64,000 bases of DNA, taken from contig OY744532.1 of assembly GCA_963556195.1 (NCBI GenBank), positions 80,154,734-80,218,733 of the forward strand, in the 5' to 3' direction. This document shows positions 1 through 11,479 of the stretch, piece by piece. The translations under genes were made by a program, and so were the position numbers. The DNA is from Sepiola atlantica. Its lineage: Eukaryota; Mollusca; Cephalopoda; Sepiida; Sepiolidae. The first letter of the stretch is position 1, and each line of letters opens with the position of its first letter. The notes under the pieces were generated by a model, which saw nothing but the letters and a program-made list of their open reading frames with translations, was not told the origin of the DNA and ran no database searches.

Positions 1-203
1 TATTTATTGCTTATGAACGTCGAGGGACAATAACTTTTCTTATCAATATATATATGAGGATTTTGGCAATTTAAATCGTACTTTAAATTCAATTAGTTTT
101 TCTAAGATTTACATTTATTAATGTAAGTAATGAAAATATATTTATCTAGTTATTAAAAGGGATTATTGAACAGATGTGAAACAAATTTCTGTTGACTGTG
201 CAA

Positions 204-239
204 ATGATGACGTCACAATTTATAATGTGACGTCATCAT
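204..239. promoter_or_regulatory. Perfect inverted repeat containing two CRE palindromes
   Basis: Two 14-bp arms (204-217 and 226-239) are perfect reverse complements around an 8-nt AT loop. Each arm holds a full TGACGTCA octamer (208-215 and 228-235), the consensus cAMP-response element bound by CREB/ATF bZIP dimers. The sequence shows the palindrome. Regulatory use is inference, since no gene start is recognised nearby. It could equally be a hairpin remnant of a repeat. Confidence 0.5.
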
Positions 240-297
240 AATCCGTCTTGACTATATCCTCTCTATGTCAGTCAACAAGTGTAAATGAAATTGGTTG

Positions 298-480
298 GTA
301 TTGGTTCCTGAAAGAATCAGAAACTATCCCGTAGAGGAGATTACTGACTCAGTCTATGCAGATGATCTTCTAATGTTTGCTGACACACAAAGACATAGAA
401 GCCTAGATATACTCTGAAAGGAAATAGAACATTGCATTTGCCAGTTTTGTTAACACGAGCAAAATTGGACACATTTTTGG
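298..480 (+). pseudogene. LINE reverse transcriptase relic (YADD active site)
   Basis: The frame at 301-417 reads into ITDSVYADDLLMFADTQ and then hits a stop. YADD (355-366) with hydrophobic flanks is the RT catalytic motif (box C of the palm domain) of non-LTR retrotransposons. Downstream the frame is lost, though W/C-rich text continues in other frames. Only about 40 residues are recognisable, so this is a dead fragment. The clade cannot be assigned. It may or may not belong to the LINE 3' end at 1646-2180. Confidence 0.6.
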
Positions 481-1645
481 AACCAACATGGAATATCTCT
501 TACCTGAATGATAACTGCCTAAAATGTTGATGAGTTCTCCAAACTATGCAGTAATGTTGCAAAGAAAAATTGCTCACAGAGTGAACTAAATGTGCGAATC
601 AGCAATATCTGGGTTAGTTAGGGTATGGCTAACGCAATATAGAATTCATATATTCCTAACTAGATGAAACTTTACTTTTTGGAAGTTATTGTTACAGAAG
701 TTCTCGTCTATAGAAGTAGAACTTGTTATTTTACCAAAGGATTAGGAGAAAGGAATTGGCGCCGTGTACTCTATTGTAAATAACTGCTCTTAGGATCCCG
801 TGGAGACAACACACCATTACATAGCAACCCGTCTGACATCTTTCACTGATCTTACCCTAATCAGTAAGGCAATAATCATATTTGCTGTTCACTCTTGCAG
901 GGATTGGTTGAAATCTACACCGATAACTTTTTTGCGGACGTCACGAACCTCTAACAACTAACAGAGGACTCGCAATATACTTATTAAGTGTGATAAAAGA
1001 TAGAGCAGGATTACCATGACTAGATAATGTTGATTCCGAGTAATATTTGTTTTTAATAAGTTTTAGCAAAATATATAGTTTTAATACGATGCACAAACGA
1101 TGCACAAACGTTTTCTCTCGTTTAATTATCTAGTGTTAAGTATTCTTAATGTTTGTTCTTCCCCAGTAATACTTTTGCACTTCATCCTGAATTATTGCAA
1201 TCGCTTCTAGGTGTGTGTGAAGCGTTTACATATTTAATCTGATTCTCAATCGAACTAAACACTGTTTTCTCAACATCATAATATGGTAAGCTCGTTTAAA
1301 ACTGAATAACTCTTCTTATCTTTTAGCAATATGCAATACAACTGGTATTGTTATTTCCTTGTTATTTCTTGGATCCTTACCATGAACGTGTGTTACATAA
1401 GGTATGTATAGTTACTTGTGGTTCGATTATCAATATTATTATTTCCACTTTCATATTCCAAACTTGATTTTATTCTCTTAGATTTCAAATCATTGCCCAT
1501 TATCTTAATTTCGTATAAGTATACTTCATAGAATTTAAATATGTTATAAAAACCCAAGTTATAGTCAACGATGAGGATGATAATATCTACTTAGATAAGA
1601 TGCTGAGAAGCGACGCTGATAAAATGCCTTAAATCAAACGACGGA

Positions 1646-2180
1646 TTGCGTATGGATAGACAGCTTTTTAAAAAAATAGACAAGACCATGAAGAGTAGAA
1701 CGTCCACTATGAACATTAAGCGGAAAGTGTTCAATATGTACACTATGTCTGTTATGGCATATGGTAGCGAACCATGCGTACTCAATAATGCAGCGATAGT
1801 AAAGCTAAAAATGGCAGAGTGTCAGTCTATGTTAAAGAAAAAGAAACACTTGGATAAATCAGCAAACTTGAATAAACGACGTCGTCACCACGGCACGTAC
1901 GGCTAAACATAGATGGGCAGTAAAACTGTCGAGATCTACAGACAACAGGTAGACATCTAGAGCGACGGAATCGACCCATTAACAATGGAAAAAAAACAAG
2001 AGGACGACATCAACCCAGTAGATAAAATACTTTGATAGCCCAAGTGGTCCTACGTGACCACGCAGAGACAGGGACAAAACAAGGTGGTAGGAAACCATGG
2101 GAGGTCCTTCTCTAGGAGTGAATAACACCTCAATAATAATGATAATGATGGTAGTCATGATGATGATGATGATTAATATT
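1646..2180 (+). pseudogene. LINE 3' end: RT thumb/C-terminal fragment with microsatellite tail
   Basis: The frame from 1646 encodes text typical of the region after the RT palm of non-LTR elements: a stretch like IKRKVFNMYTMSVMAYGSEP, then a lysine-rich segment ending in a short 'M..CQSML' motif. Family members usually read 'Y-G-x-E-x-W/C-x-L' here. After the stop at 1904, 1980-2110 still carries the RW-DDI...DR-type C-terminal tail in broken frames. The element ends in AAT/GAT repeats (about 2131-2180), a plausible 3' tail. It is 5'-truncated and frame-broken. Confidence 0.6.
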
Positions 2181-2966
2181 TTTTTTAATTTTCACAATCT
2201 ATAACACATGCTCTTTAATTTTTTTAGATTTTCAATTAGATTCCTATAAAGTCTGCGTGTTTCAATTAGGTTTAATCTTTGAATTGTAACATCACAATAG
2301 ACGGTTTACAAATTAGTTGTTATTATATGATCCTTTTATTCTATGAATTAATGTATCATATAGTAAAGATCTAATTGCTTGCAAATAATTATTTCTACCC
2401 CTTTTATATGAAAGAAACTTAGTTTACCACACATAACTCTATGATAAATTGGGCAATATTCTTATTTACATTATCTGTACTTGATATTTGTTTATTTTTT
2501 TTTTAGTTTTACATTGACTAATATATGATACTGACATATTCATCACAATTATCAGTGATACCCTTTCTCTTACTAGGGTTGTTTCTTCTTTAACCCTGTC
2601 ATATGTTATGTAGGAGCACTGATACACAAATCCGTCTGCGTTTCTTTTTCAATACGTTTGCAAAGATTAAAAAGTTGCTATTAACTTCGGTTAATTCTCC
2701 TAAATTGTTTTTCGCCATGAGAGCTAAATCGGTTGCGTTTTTGGGAGGAAAGGATAGGTCTATTTTACGTGTGGTCTTATGACCTTGCCAGTCAGACTTA
2801 AGGTTAGCGGTTAAAATATTTTATTAATTTCCCCAAATGGTTAGAATGGCTCGGATGGGCCATCATTTTACGTTAAATATATATGAAACTGATTGCCCAA
2901 TCTAAATTCTAAAATAATTGTTTATTTTTCGTCTTTCCGTTTTCCACAGTGTTCACTCTTCACACG

Positions 2967-3265
2967 TAATCGCCTAAAAAGCTGAATTTCATTTTGAGGG
3001 AAGGAGATTTAGCGGCGTCTGTTAATCGATAAATTTACCTATATTTATTTATTTAATCTCATTTTTTTAACAATACATCCTTTTTATTTTAATTATAAGC
3101 AAGTGATTTGTTTAGATTTCCTCTGAAAATTAAATAAATAACTTACTTCAAAATGGCTAATTAAATACCTCGTTTATAAGGCGTAACAAATGTTAAATGT
3201 TTGCGTATTATTGTTGATTTACGCTCTCAAGCCCCACATATAACATCCTACTTTTTAGGCGATTA
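2967..3265. mobile_element. MITE with 15-bp perfect terminal inverted repeats
   Basis: TAATCGCCTAAAAAG at 2967-2981 is exactly complementary to 3251-3265, enclosing about 300 bp of non-coding AT-rich DNA. This fits a miniature inverted-repeat DNA transposon. A TA at each end could be the target duplication, but it is not separable from the terminus. Related sequence, including the 'GGCGATTA' end, recurs near 14301-14400 and 15140-15330. Confidence 0.6.
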
Positions 3266-3359
3266 AGTAAGAAAAAAAGAAGAAAAAAGAGAGAAAGAAG
3301 GTATCTGTTGTAGAAAACGGCTTGCTCGACACTGGGATTTTCTTACGTGGTATACTTTT

Positions 3360-3560
3360 CTCCAGTGACACTGTATTCAATGCCAACGCATGTTTATAAC
3401 GTGATCTGTATCACAGAGTAAACTTTTTTTTCGACAACACCGTATTCAATGTAACAAAGGTATGTCCCATTTTGATCTTAATCTTGGAGTGAACCTTTTC
3501 CGACAATACCGTATTTAATGTAGCAGCGTAACGTGTCACTTTCGATGAAAAATGTTCAAT
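3360..3560 (+). repeat. Degenerate tandem repeat, about 70-bp period
   Basis: Three diverged units each contain a 'GACAayACcGTATTCAATGT'-like core, at about 3366, 3432 and 3503. Similarity is clear but imperfect. There is no coding signal, although two frames stay open by chance. Confidence 0.45.
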
Positions 3561-3829
3561 ACAAATCCTCATTGAACAATAATTATTCGATGCTGTCAAC
3601 TTCCATTAGACTCATCTTTTACGGATGGCAAAGCACGTCGCCCCTACGTAGTTTAAACGTATAAATACTCTCGTTCCAACGTATACTTGTTATTTCTCAT
3701 ATTGGTGCATACACATTAAGTACACCCATGCTGTTATTCGGGGCGATAAGGTAAAGAAATACTGTGCCCACCACTAGATCCATTCAGGTCTGTCACATTA
3801 AATGTTCACAGGATCGATTAATAAAACAC

Positions 3830-3840
3830 ACACACACACA

Positions 3841-3920
<80 letters not shown>
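3830..3920. repeat. Compound microsatellite (CA)n-(CT)n-(TA)n
   Basis: Pure dinucleotide runs follow one another: CA at 3829-3840, CT at 3842-3885 and TA to 3920. The open frames across it, on both strands, are trivial products of dinucleotide repetition. Confidence 0.95.
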
Positions 3921-3921
<1 letters not shown>

Positions 3922-4064
3922 GACATGCCAGTGTAGCATACTTTGTACATGTTTAAATAAAAAGCATTCACAATACAGCTCTATATTTTTATTGAGCACT
4001 CTTTTATAAGCCCGGTTTAATTCCCTTTGGATTTCTACCCTGTGGATTTTTACCCTACCTGGAT

Positions 4065-4135
<71 letters not shown>

Positions 4136-4285
4136 GGTAATAATCCAGGTAAAAAAAATCCACAGGGTGGTAATCCAGAGAATTTTAACCGGGTTTATAA
4201 AAAGTGATCAATATCAAAATAGAGCTTTACATATGATAATTTTATTTACACAGACATGTACAAAATCTGCGACACTGGCATGTCG
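3921..4285. repeat. Inverted repeat (A/B arms) with (AT)n loop
   Basis: Arm A (3921-4068) and arm B (4133-4285) are reverse-complementary over about 150 bp with scattered mismatches, around a pure (AT)n loop at 4069-4132. Landmarks are GACATGCCAGTGT in A against ACACTGGCATGTC in B, and 'GGATTTTTACCCT..CCTGGATTA' against its complement. It looks like two head-to-head copies of one repeat joined at their TA ends. An RNA would fold into a long hairpin. Confidence 0.75.
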
Positions 4286-5045
4286 ATGTTATCGATCAAC
4301 AGTTACTATAAACTGAGATCTTATCAGGTAGAGTAAGAATCCGATCTTAACCTCAGATCATATTTGGAGAGAATGAAATGGAGGGATAGAGAAAGAGAAG
4401 AAGAAGAAAAGAAATTTAACATTTCAAAAATTGAGGCCGTTCAAAAATTAAAAATTAAAAATCTAAAAAATCTAAAAACAAAAAACAAAAAAATCTAAAA
4501 TCTAAAATCTGAAACAAACAGGGCAAATAAATAAATAAATAAATAAATAAAAAATATAAGGTGGAAAGAGGGGCATATAATGAAGGGAGAAGTGATAAGA
4601 AGGTAGACACATGAAGGAAAAGAAGGAGAAGAAAATAACGTCTGTTTATTCAGATCGAGAGAGAAGAGATAGGAAATATGAAATAGGAAGGGGGAGGTAG
4701 ACATGCACGAATCAAGTGTAAAAAAAAACCAGTTATGTTTCAAGCCGAGTTTATAAATGTAATTTTCAAGTGAACTATAATATTGTGTATATGTGTGTAT
4801 GCGTGCGTGCGGGCAAACCGATCAGACACGTGTAATTGGTGTGGTGGTGGGACGGTGATCAAATGTGTCGCCAATTCTGGATTTATATTGTCTCTATCCC
4901 TCCATTTCATTCTCTCCAAATATGATCTGAGGTTAAGATCGGATTCTAACTCTGCCTGATGAGATCTCAGTTTATAGTAACTGTTGATTGATAACATCGA
5001 CATGCAAGTGTCGCAGATTTTGTACATGTCTGTGAAAATAAAATT

Positions 5046-5050
<5 letters not shown>
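4231..5050. repeat. Second inverted repeat (B/C arms) around a 495-bp spacer
   Basis: 4231-4392 and 4890-5050 are reverse-complementary over about 160 bp at high identity (for example GAGGGATAGAGA at 4381 against TCTCTATCCCTC at 4891). Arm C runs straight into (TA)n at 5051-5102. The spacer holds purine-rich AAAT/AAAAAT-type low-complexity DNA (4400-4730) and a short TG run. With arm A this makes three copies of one repeat in alternating orientation. No protein is recognised. Confidence 0.75.

Positions 5051-5103
<53 letters not shown>
5048..5103. repeat. (TA)n microsatellite
   Basis: A pure AT dinucleotide run continues directly from the 3' end of repeat arm C. Confidence 0.95.
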
Positions 5104-5104
<1 letters not shown>

Positions 5105-5211
5105 GTCACTAGTTTTATAATGCATCGTTCGTTCCCTTAAAAAAATAGAACACTCTGGTTGTTAAGCCCGCCGATAACGTGTAAACATTATCATCGTTTA
5201 TTCACTGTTTA

Positions 5212-5421
5212 CAATTGGCCCAGTGGTTAAAGATATCGAATCTGAGTTGAAAAATACTTGTAATCCAGGGTTTCGAATCGCATGACCGGTAGTGAATAGT
5301 CATATCTCTATGCTGATGAGTCCCGATTGAAAAAGGACGAAACGTATACGTACATAGATAATAAACAATAACAAATACATTCCTACATATATAATATAAT
5401 ATATATATATATATATATATA
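5212..5421 (+). mobile_element. tRNA-derived SINE carrying a hammerhead ribozyme, (TA)n tail
   Basis: The head resembles a tRNA. Box A TGGCCCAGTGG (5216-5226) matches TRGYNNARNGG, and a box B-like GGGTTTCGAATCG (5268-5280) has one extra T. This is an internal RNA polymerase III promoter. The body contains a full hammerhead motif (5308-5357, listed separately), and the element ends in an AT-rich tail leading into (TA)n (5395-5421). Schistosome Sm-alpha elements are a known precedent for a pol III SINE encoding a hammerhead. A decayed second copy lies at 50755-50940. Element limits are approximate. Confidence 0.75.
5308..5357 (+). ncRNA. Type I hammerhead ribozyme (complete conserved core)
   Basis: All core nucleotides are present. 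CTGATGA (5313-5319) is C3-A9. Helix II is GTCC (5320-5323) with GGAC (5335-5338) and an 11-nt loop. GAAA (5339-5342) is G12-A15.1. Helix III is ACG-TATA-CGT (5342-5351), itself a 10-nt palindrome. H17 is A5352, so cleavage is expected between 5352 and 5353. Helix I pairs CTATG (5308-5312) with CATAG (5353-5357). The open end is helix I, making it type I. Activity in cis may be limited by the 3-bp helix III; a dimer through the palindrome would be stronger. Confidence 0.8.
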
Positions 5422-7680
5422 GGTATAAAATGTATTGAGTAGAACAGAATTCTAACATATTTGCTGACTACATATTAGACTATTTCATCAAATACATTTA
5501 CACGTCAGTCGATATTCTTAATATACTATGCTGTTTTCGATGTAGTATCGTGCAAAATTGCCATACACTTTTATGTAGCTGTTTTTCACCTGAGTACGAA
5601 ATTGGTTACTAGATATATCTTAATTCGCGGTGTGGCATTAGATGTTACGAATGACACTGTGACGTTCAATTATAACACCTGTTTAGACGATCCGTTCTCA
5701 ATGATAAATGCTTGTTTCGAGATAGATTATGAGTGTAAACACTACACTTAAGTCATAGCATTGGTAAATAACAGAACATATAGTTAACATTTAATTTCAA
5801 ATACTCTTACTTTCATAAAACGCAACTGTTTAAAATATATATAATTTTCCACGGAAAATATTTAATAAAAAACAAATAGAAGACAAATAATCCAGTACAT
5901 ACATTTATTGAAACTAATGTTAAACATGTTGAAGAATTTCTTTAAATGATGATTGATAATTTATATTACTTTGATTGTACGGATTACTATTATAATAGTG
6001 GAGGTTATTAAAAAAAAATCGAATGATGTAACTTCCGACATTCTTTGAGTGCATCTTTTCGAAGACTGATATATAGATGTAGAACTCCGACTAATGACGC
6101 ACAGGATAAAGGCGTCGATGTACAATCCGTTTTAAATTACACGTTTCTGGATTTTAAAAGCTCAGTCCTTACAACAGGGTATGATAAGTAATAATAAAAT
6201 AAAATAATACTTATAACTTCAATCCGGCCATGACTGACGGAACGAGAACAAACTTGCATCGTCTGTTAAATTTAGGGTTCCATTCGAAATTCTCAATGAA
6301 TTCCCGAATTCCACATGAAGATTTTCGAGTTCGAAAAAATACACATCGATACGGTCGAAGGTGAGATCGGCCGAGACGTTGTAACTATAACATGCAAAGT
6401 TACAATAAAAGTTCAAATAATTCACATAATAATATTACACATATTCACTCAAATTTAATATCACGTCTTTGTGAGTTATGAATTCACTATAAATAAGGTT
6501 GATAGAAACAAAGTGCGATTCAGAAAGAACTTTGCCGTTGTGAGGGATGCTGGAGTAATCTAACAACATTTCTCGCTACATGTATTTAACATTAAAAATG
6601 TGATCAGTGTGGTGAGAACTGATATTTGCAACGTCGTTAATTTCCTATTTTTAATCTCTCGGCTGTTTAGTTTCAATCTTGTTTAATACCATAACAACTC
6701 TGTGTATATCTGTTAAACCATTTGTGTGTATTTTAAGGTTTTTGCTTATATATGCATGCTACATAAAACTCTTTAAAATAAATTGGTTCGATTTGTCTTA
6801 TTTATATATTTAATCCCAATCAATAATGGAATTTGTCAAGGTATTAACTCCGTGTGTCCTAAGTACTCTCACTTTACTCATATACACCGTGGAAAAATCA
6901 ACTAAGAACTATGTTTTTTATATTACAGCCACATTTTGCAAACAAATATGTTATTCTCCCTACGGAATATTATAAGAGACACCATTATTCAGCTATACCA
7001 CAAAATACAACAGGAATTAAATAAGTATGGTCATTAATAATAAAATATAAATATACTATTTTTTCAATGAATACATGTTATTCTTAAGTATCTCTGGCCT
7101 CACATTTAAACGCATATTTTTCTTGCACTTTCGTTCTCCAATACAAACAAAATCACATTTAATAGCGTGCATGCTGTAAGCGTCGACTTGTTTAAACTCT
7201 GCATTAAAAAGTTCATAAAAATAATAATTTTAATTATATATTACATATGATCTTGTTATTTAAATATTTTTTTCGATTTCTGCACATATATCCGTACTAA
7301 GCGGAATTCTCATTACATTATAGTTATAACTAGTGCTTCATTATCCCGAATAGGTCGTCTAGTATTTTGGTAAGTAATTGCTTTAAAATATATCGAATTT
7401 ATGTTGGTTTTAGTTAAAGCCTGCGTAAAGTATGTCAATTAGAAAATATCTATTTCAGAATAAATTGATCCAGAATGAAATTATCTCGTCTCGTTGACTA
7501 AAACAGTGCACTTTTAAATGAATCTATTTAATAAAAAGTGACATTCGTTTTTCTCATCTGAAGAATATTCTAGTTAGAATAAATTTTACGGTTAGAAAAC
7601 GGTGCATTTTTTAGAAAGTAAATCGCTACAATTTTAAATAAATAAAGAAAAAAAACTAATACATTTGTTTATTAACCGTA
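5422..7680. other. Unassigned AT-rich intergenic DNA
   Basis: No recognisable gene, RNA or mobile-element end was found on either strand. A 68-codon minus-strand frame at 6219-6425 has no family resemblance and sits in AT-rich sequence, so it is not called as a gene. Confidence 0.5.
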
Positions 7681-7684
7681 ACCA

Positions 7685-8860
7685 TTTATATGATTCTTAG
7701 AGAAGAACAAAATGTAATTTTCAAAAAACAGACATATTTATTTTGAAAATCAGATATATTTGTTTTATTTATCTTAACAATTTACATGATTCTTAGTGAA
7801 GAACAAAATGTAATTTTGAAAAACAGATATATTTATTTTGAAAATCAGATATATTTGTTTTATTTATCTTAACCATATATATGATTCTTAGAGAAGAACA
7901 AAATGTAATTTTGAAAAAACAGATATATTTATTTTGAAAATCAGATATATTTGTTTTATTTATCTTAACAATTTACATGATTCTTAGTGAAGAACAAAAT
8001 GTAATTTTGAAAAAACAGATATATTTATTTTGAAAATCAGATATATTTGTTTTATTTATCTTAACAATTTACATGATTCTTAGTGAAGAACAAAATGTAA
8101 TTTTGAAAAAACAGATATATTTATTTTGAAAATCAGATATATTTGTTTTATTTATCTTAACCATATATATGATTTTTAGAGAAAAACAAAATGTAATTTT
8201 GAAAAAACAGATATATTTATTTTGAAAATCAGATATATTTGTTTTATTTATCTTAACAATTTACATGATTCTTAGTGAAGAACAAAATGTAATTTTGAAA
8301 AAACAGATATATTTATTTTGAAAATCAGATATATTTCATTCATTAATCTTAACCATATACATGATTATAAGAGAAGAACAAAATGTAATTTTGAAAAAAC
8401 AGATATATGTATTTTAAAAACCAGATATATTTGTTTTATTTATCTTAACCATATACATGATTCTTAGTGAAGAACAAAATGTAATTTTGAAAAAACAGAT
8501 ATATTTATTTTGAAAATCAGATATATTTGTTTTATTTATCTTAACAATTTACATGATTCTTAGTGAAGAACAAAATGTAATTTTGAAAAAACAGATATAT
8601 TTATTTTGAAAATCAGATATATTTGTTTTATTTATCTTAACCATATACATGATTATTAGAGAAGAACAAAATGTAATTTTGAAAAAACAGATATATTTAT
8701 TTTGAAAATCAGATATATTTGTTTTATTTATCTTAACCATATACATGATTATTAGAGAAGAACAAAATGTAATTTTGAAAAAACAGACATATTTATTTTG
8801 AAAATCAGATATATTTGTTTTATTTATCTTAACAATTTACATGATTCTTAGAGAAGAAGA
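7685..8860 (+). repeat. 96-bp tandem satellite, about 12 copies
   Basis: A unit of about 96 bp repeats, with GAACAAAATGTAATTTTGAA recurring at about 7801, 7896, 7992, 8088 and onward. Units alternate between two versions of one segment (ACCATATATATGATT versus ACAATTTACATGATT), a hint of a 2-unit higher-order period. Each unit also has an internal sub-repeat (CAGATATATTTATTTTG and CAGATATATTTGTTTTA). AT content is very high. There is no coding meaning. Confidence 0.9.
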
Positions 8861-8965
8861 AAATTTTGCTTTGTCTTGATGATTTTTAGGCTGGCAGACA
8901 TTTATTCTTTAAAACTAATACTTATTATTAAGATAAAATTATAGATATTTATGTAGAAAGGAGAG

Positions 8966-9060
8966 GTGACCGTGGCTAAGTAGTTAACGACACGGACTGA
9001 TTAGCTGGGTGTTCCAAATTCGAATGAAGTTCGTTTCTACGGAAATAAAGTTTCACTTAG
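8966..9060 (+). mobile_element. tRNA-like SINE head (degenerate)
   Basis: Box A-like TGGCTAAGTAG (8973-8983) is followed after a tRNA-like spacing by a weak box B containing TTCGAAT (9019-9025). It resembles an old tRNA-derived SINE head. The body beyond 9060 is not recognised. No hammerhead core follows. Confidence 0.4.
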
Positions 9061-9379
9061 AATGTTGGCAACGTGCATGTGGCCACTCCTATAAGTTGTC
9101 GATTTCTTTCTAGAAATAATTCTGACTAGAAAAATATCGGGGAATCCAATGCCAACAAGAGAATCATGTGATCCATACGATATGAATGAATGTTGAAAGC
9201 AGCGTGGAATTTCCACGGGCTCCTGCTGGTTTTTAAAAAAATATTCTATTAGTGTAACCAAACAAGACTTATGGTGACAATGCCGATAATAAGAATTACT
9301 ATAGAAATTATATTTATTTCATTTGATACTAAATTGTTAAAACTGAATTTAAAACGCATACTGTCGTTTAAAAACACCA

Positions 9380-10140
9380 AAAAGACAATTCAGAGATCGT
9401 AGAAGACGATGGACGATAACAATGTATGATCTCAGTACATAGAAATATGTAGTCTCTTTGCGCAATCACACAAAGCTTCTCTCTTTTCACCACTAACGCT
9501 CGGATCATCACTTCTCCCCGGTCAAAATTCATGGTCTCTCCTCAGGGAATTTTCCGTATATAAGCTTCTAGGGTTGACACCCCACACACCTATATACCCC
9601 TGGTTGCTAAGGTTACTAGAAACATGGTGGGATACTTCTAATACACCAGGAACTACCTCACTCTCAGCGCAATCTTCAACATTTAGGAGAGCCAAATGCG
9701 TCCTAAGCTGAAGTACGGCTGACATATCTGTACATGTGCCACTCAGCGCAGCATTTCCTCTCCCGGCAGGGGTATAAAAATCGAATGCGGCATCTAGTAG
9801 GCGGTGATCTCATAAAGTTCATACATCTTTTACTACGCAGCCCATATTTTGCTAGCACCTCTCAACAGTATCTTTATGTTAATGGTACGTGCTCGACTGA
9901 ACGACAATCCCTGGCCTCTGCTGTAAGACCTTCACATCCAGTACTCGGATCTCTACAACCACAGCAAGGAACTGTACATTCTCTCGCACTATACCAAAAA
10001 CGAAGCAACACATCCATAACACCCCTTCTTTCCTAGAACGACCCATTTGTGAAACAGGATTCCAAGAATATGCTTCCCAACCGACTACAGCATAGGAGTA
10101 TTAAAGTCTAATGCTAACAAATACTTGTTGAGCCGTCCTT
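9380..10140. other. Relatively GC-rich unassigned block
   Basis: Base composition rises compared with the flanks, and several frames are open (minus 9522-9725, plus 9734-10036), but no domain or motif is recognised. It may be a fragment of an old mobile element or a pseudogene. I see nothing that fixes a function. Confidence 0.3.
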
Positions 10141-11053
10141 TTGTATAAGCAATTCTACTTAAGTAATCTTCTGCCCATTTCATGCATTGTTTCCGGTCAA
10201 CTAGTTATGGCGATCATCGTTCAACTGAGAATCTCTTTAAATTTTATCTTCGATTATTACTAAAAAAAAACAACACGGAGGATTATAGTAAAGGAAATGC
10301 TAACCAATTATTCAGCATCAAATGTATAATTTTGCATAAACTATGCAACATTATACAAGCATGATACATTTTATGTAAGAATTATGAAAACATTATGCAC
10401 GTCTTGATATTTGCGGAAGATAAGAGGTTTATGTGTGCCTGACGTCATGTTTTTGTTTGGGTCGATATTTATATATTGTACCGATTAGCTCGGGTTGTCA
10501 TGCCAATACACTCATATTTTGTGAGGGGGTGAAATATTGTTTTCATCCCATTCAAGCTATGTATAACTATGATGTGTTATGACTAATTTCTTACATATTC
10601 ATGAGATCGATAGAAACTTTCGACATTAGAAATGATTATTTCCGTTTTAATTTGAATAGAAACATAATAGGGATCACAGCGGATCATGTAATAACATATT
10701 GTATGTAAAAGGTGAGGTAATGAGGCATACATAAATATGCGATGCTGGAGTGGATCAAATAAATTCATCGGGTTTTATTTCTAGTTTGTTTTGTACAGCT
10801 TCTAGTTGTTCTGTACCGATACAAGTTCATTGTAAAACAGGATAATTGTTTTGGATTTCAACATTTTGCTGCCAATATTTATAACATGTATAACTTTCAA
10901 AAATCAAACGCAAACGTTTGGTATTTAATACAAATATATTATTCACTGTTGCTCTTACGAATTGTATAAAAAGTATGAACATAAGAGTCTGAAGGAGTGG
11001 CAGTGTGTGTGCGAGAAGAAATAGAAGGTACTACGCATGTATATATATATATA

Positions 11054-11423
11054 CAGGGTGATTCATAAGTCACTTCACTAGCTATTTAAAATGATTACCA
11101 TATGAAGCACAAACATACTATGAACTTTTGATAATTGTTATCTTACTCTCTAATTACTGCTATTTGTTATTTTACATTTGTCCGTTTATGTATTTTTTTC
11201 TATATATATTTATTTCATAATCAATCAAATATGCTACAAAGAGTCGTAAATTTCTTGCAAAAAAGAATGGATCTATGCATGCAGAACGAATGTGGAAATT
11301 TTGAAAATGTGCTGTAATTCGAAACTCCCATCAATGAATTTGTCGAATAAACTTTCTGTTTTGTGTTACCGAATTTTTAAACTTAAAATTTCAAAAATAA
11401 ATAGCTAAGTGACTTATGAATCA

Positions 11424-11425
<2 letters not shown>
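11054..11425. mobile_element. Mariner-like MITE
   Basis: The left end CAGGGTGATTCATAAGTCAC (11054-) is mirrored at the right end (GTGACTTATGAATCACC, to 11425) and the pairing extends through TAGCTATTT, giving inverted repeats of roughly 25-30 bp. A CAGGGTG terminus flanked by TA is typical of Tc1/mariner-type non-autonomous elements. The right end lacks the outermost CAG. It sits in (TA)n, so the TA duplication cannot be proven. Internal frames are not transposase. Confidence 0.75.

Positions 11426-11476
<51 letters not shown>
11421..11476. repeat. (TA)n microsatellite
   Basis: A pure AT run lies between the MITE and the next repeat. The minus-strand repeat at 11477-11592 also ends in it. 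Confidence 0.95.

Positions 11477-11479
<3 letters not shown>

Noticed and set aside
4910..4990. Hammerhead in repeat arm C (CTGATGAGATCTCAG)
   Set aside because: CUGAUGA is present but no GAAA strand or matching helix II follows, and the related arm B reads CTGATAAG.
9522..9725. Short minus-strand gene
   Set aside because: 67 codons of ordinary composition, but no recognised domain or splice context; kept only as part of an unassigned block.
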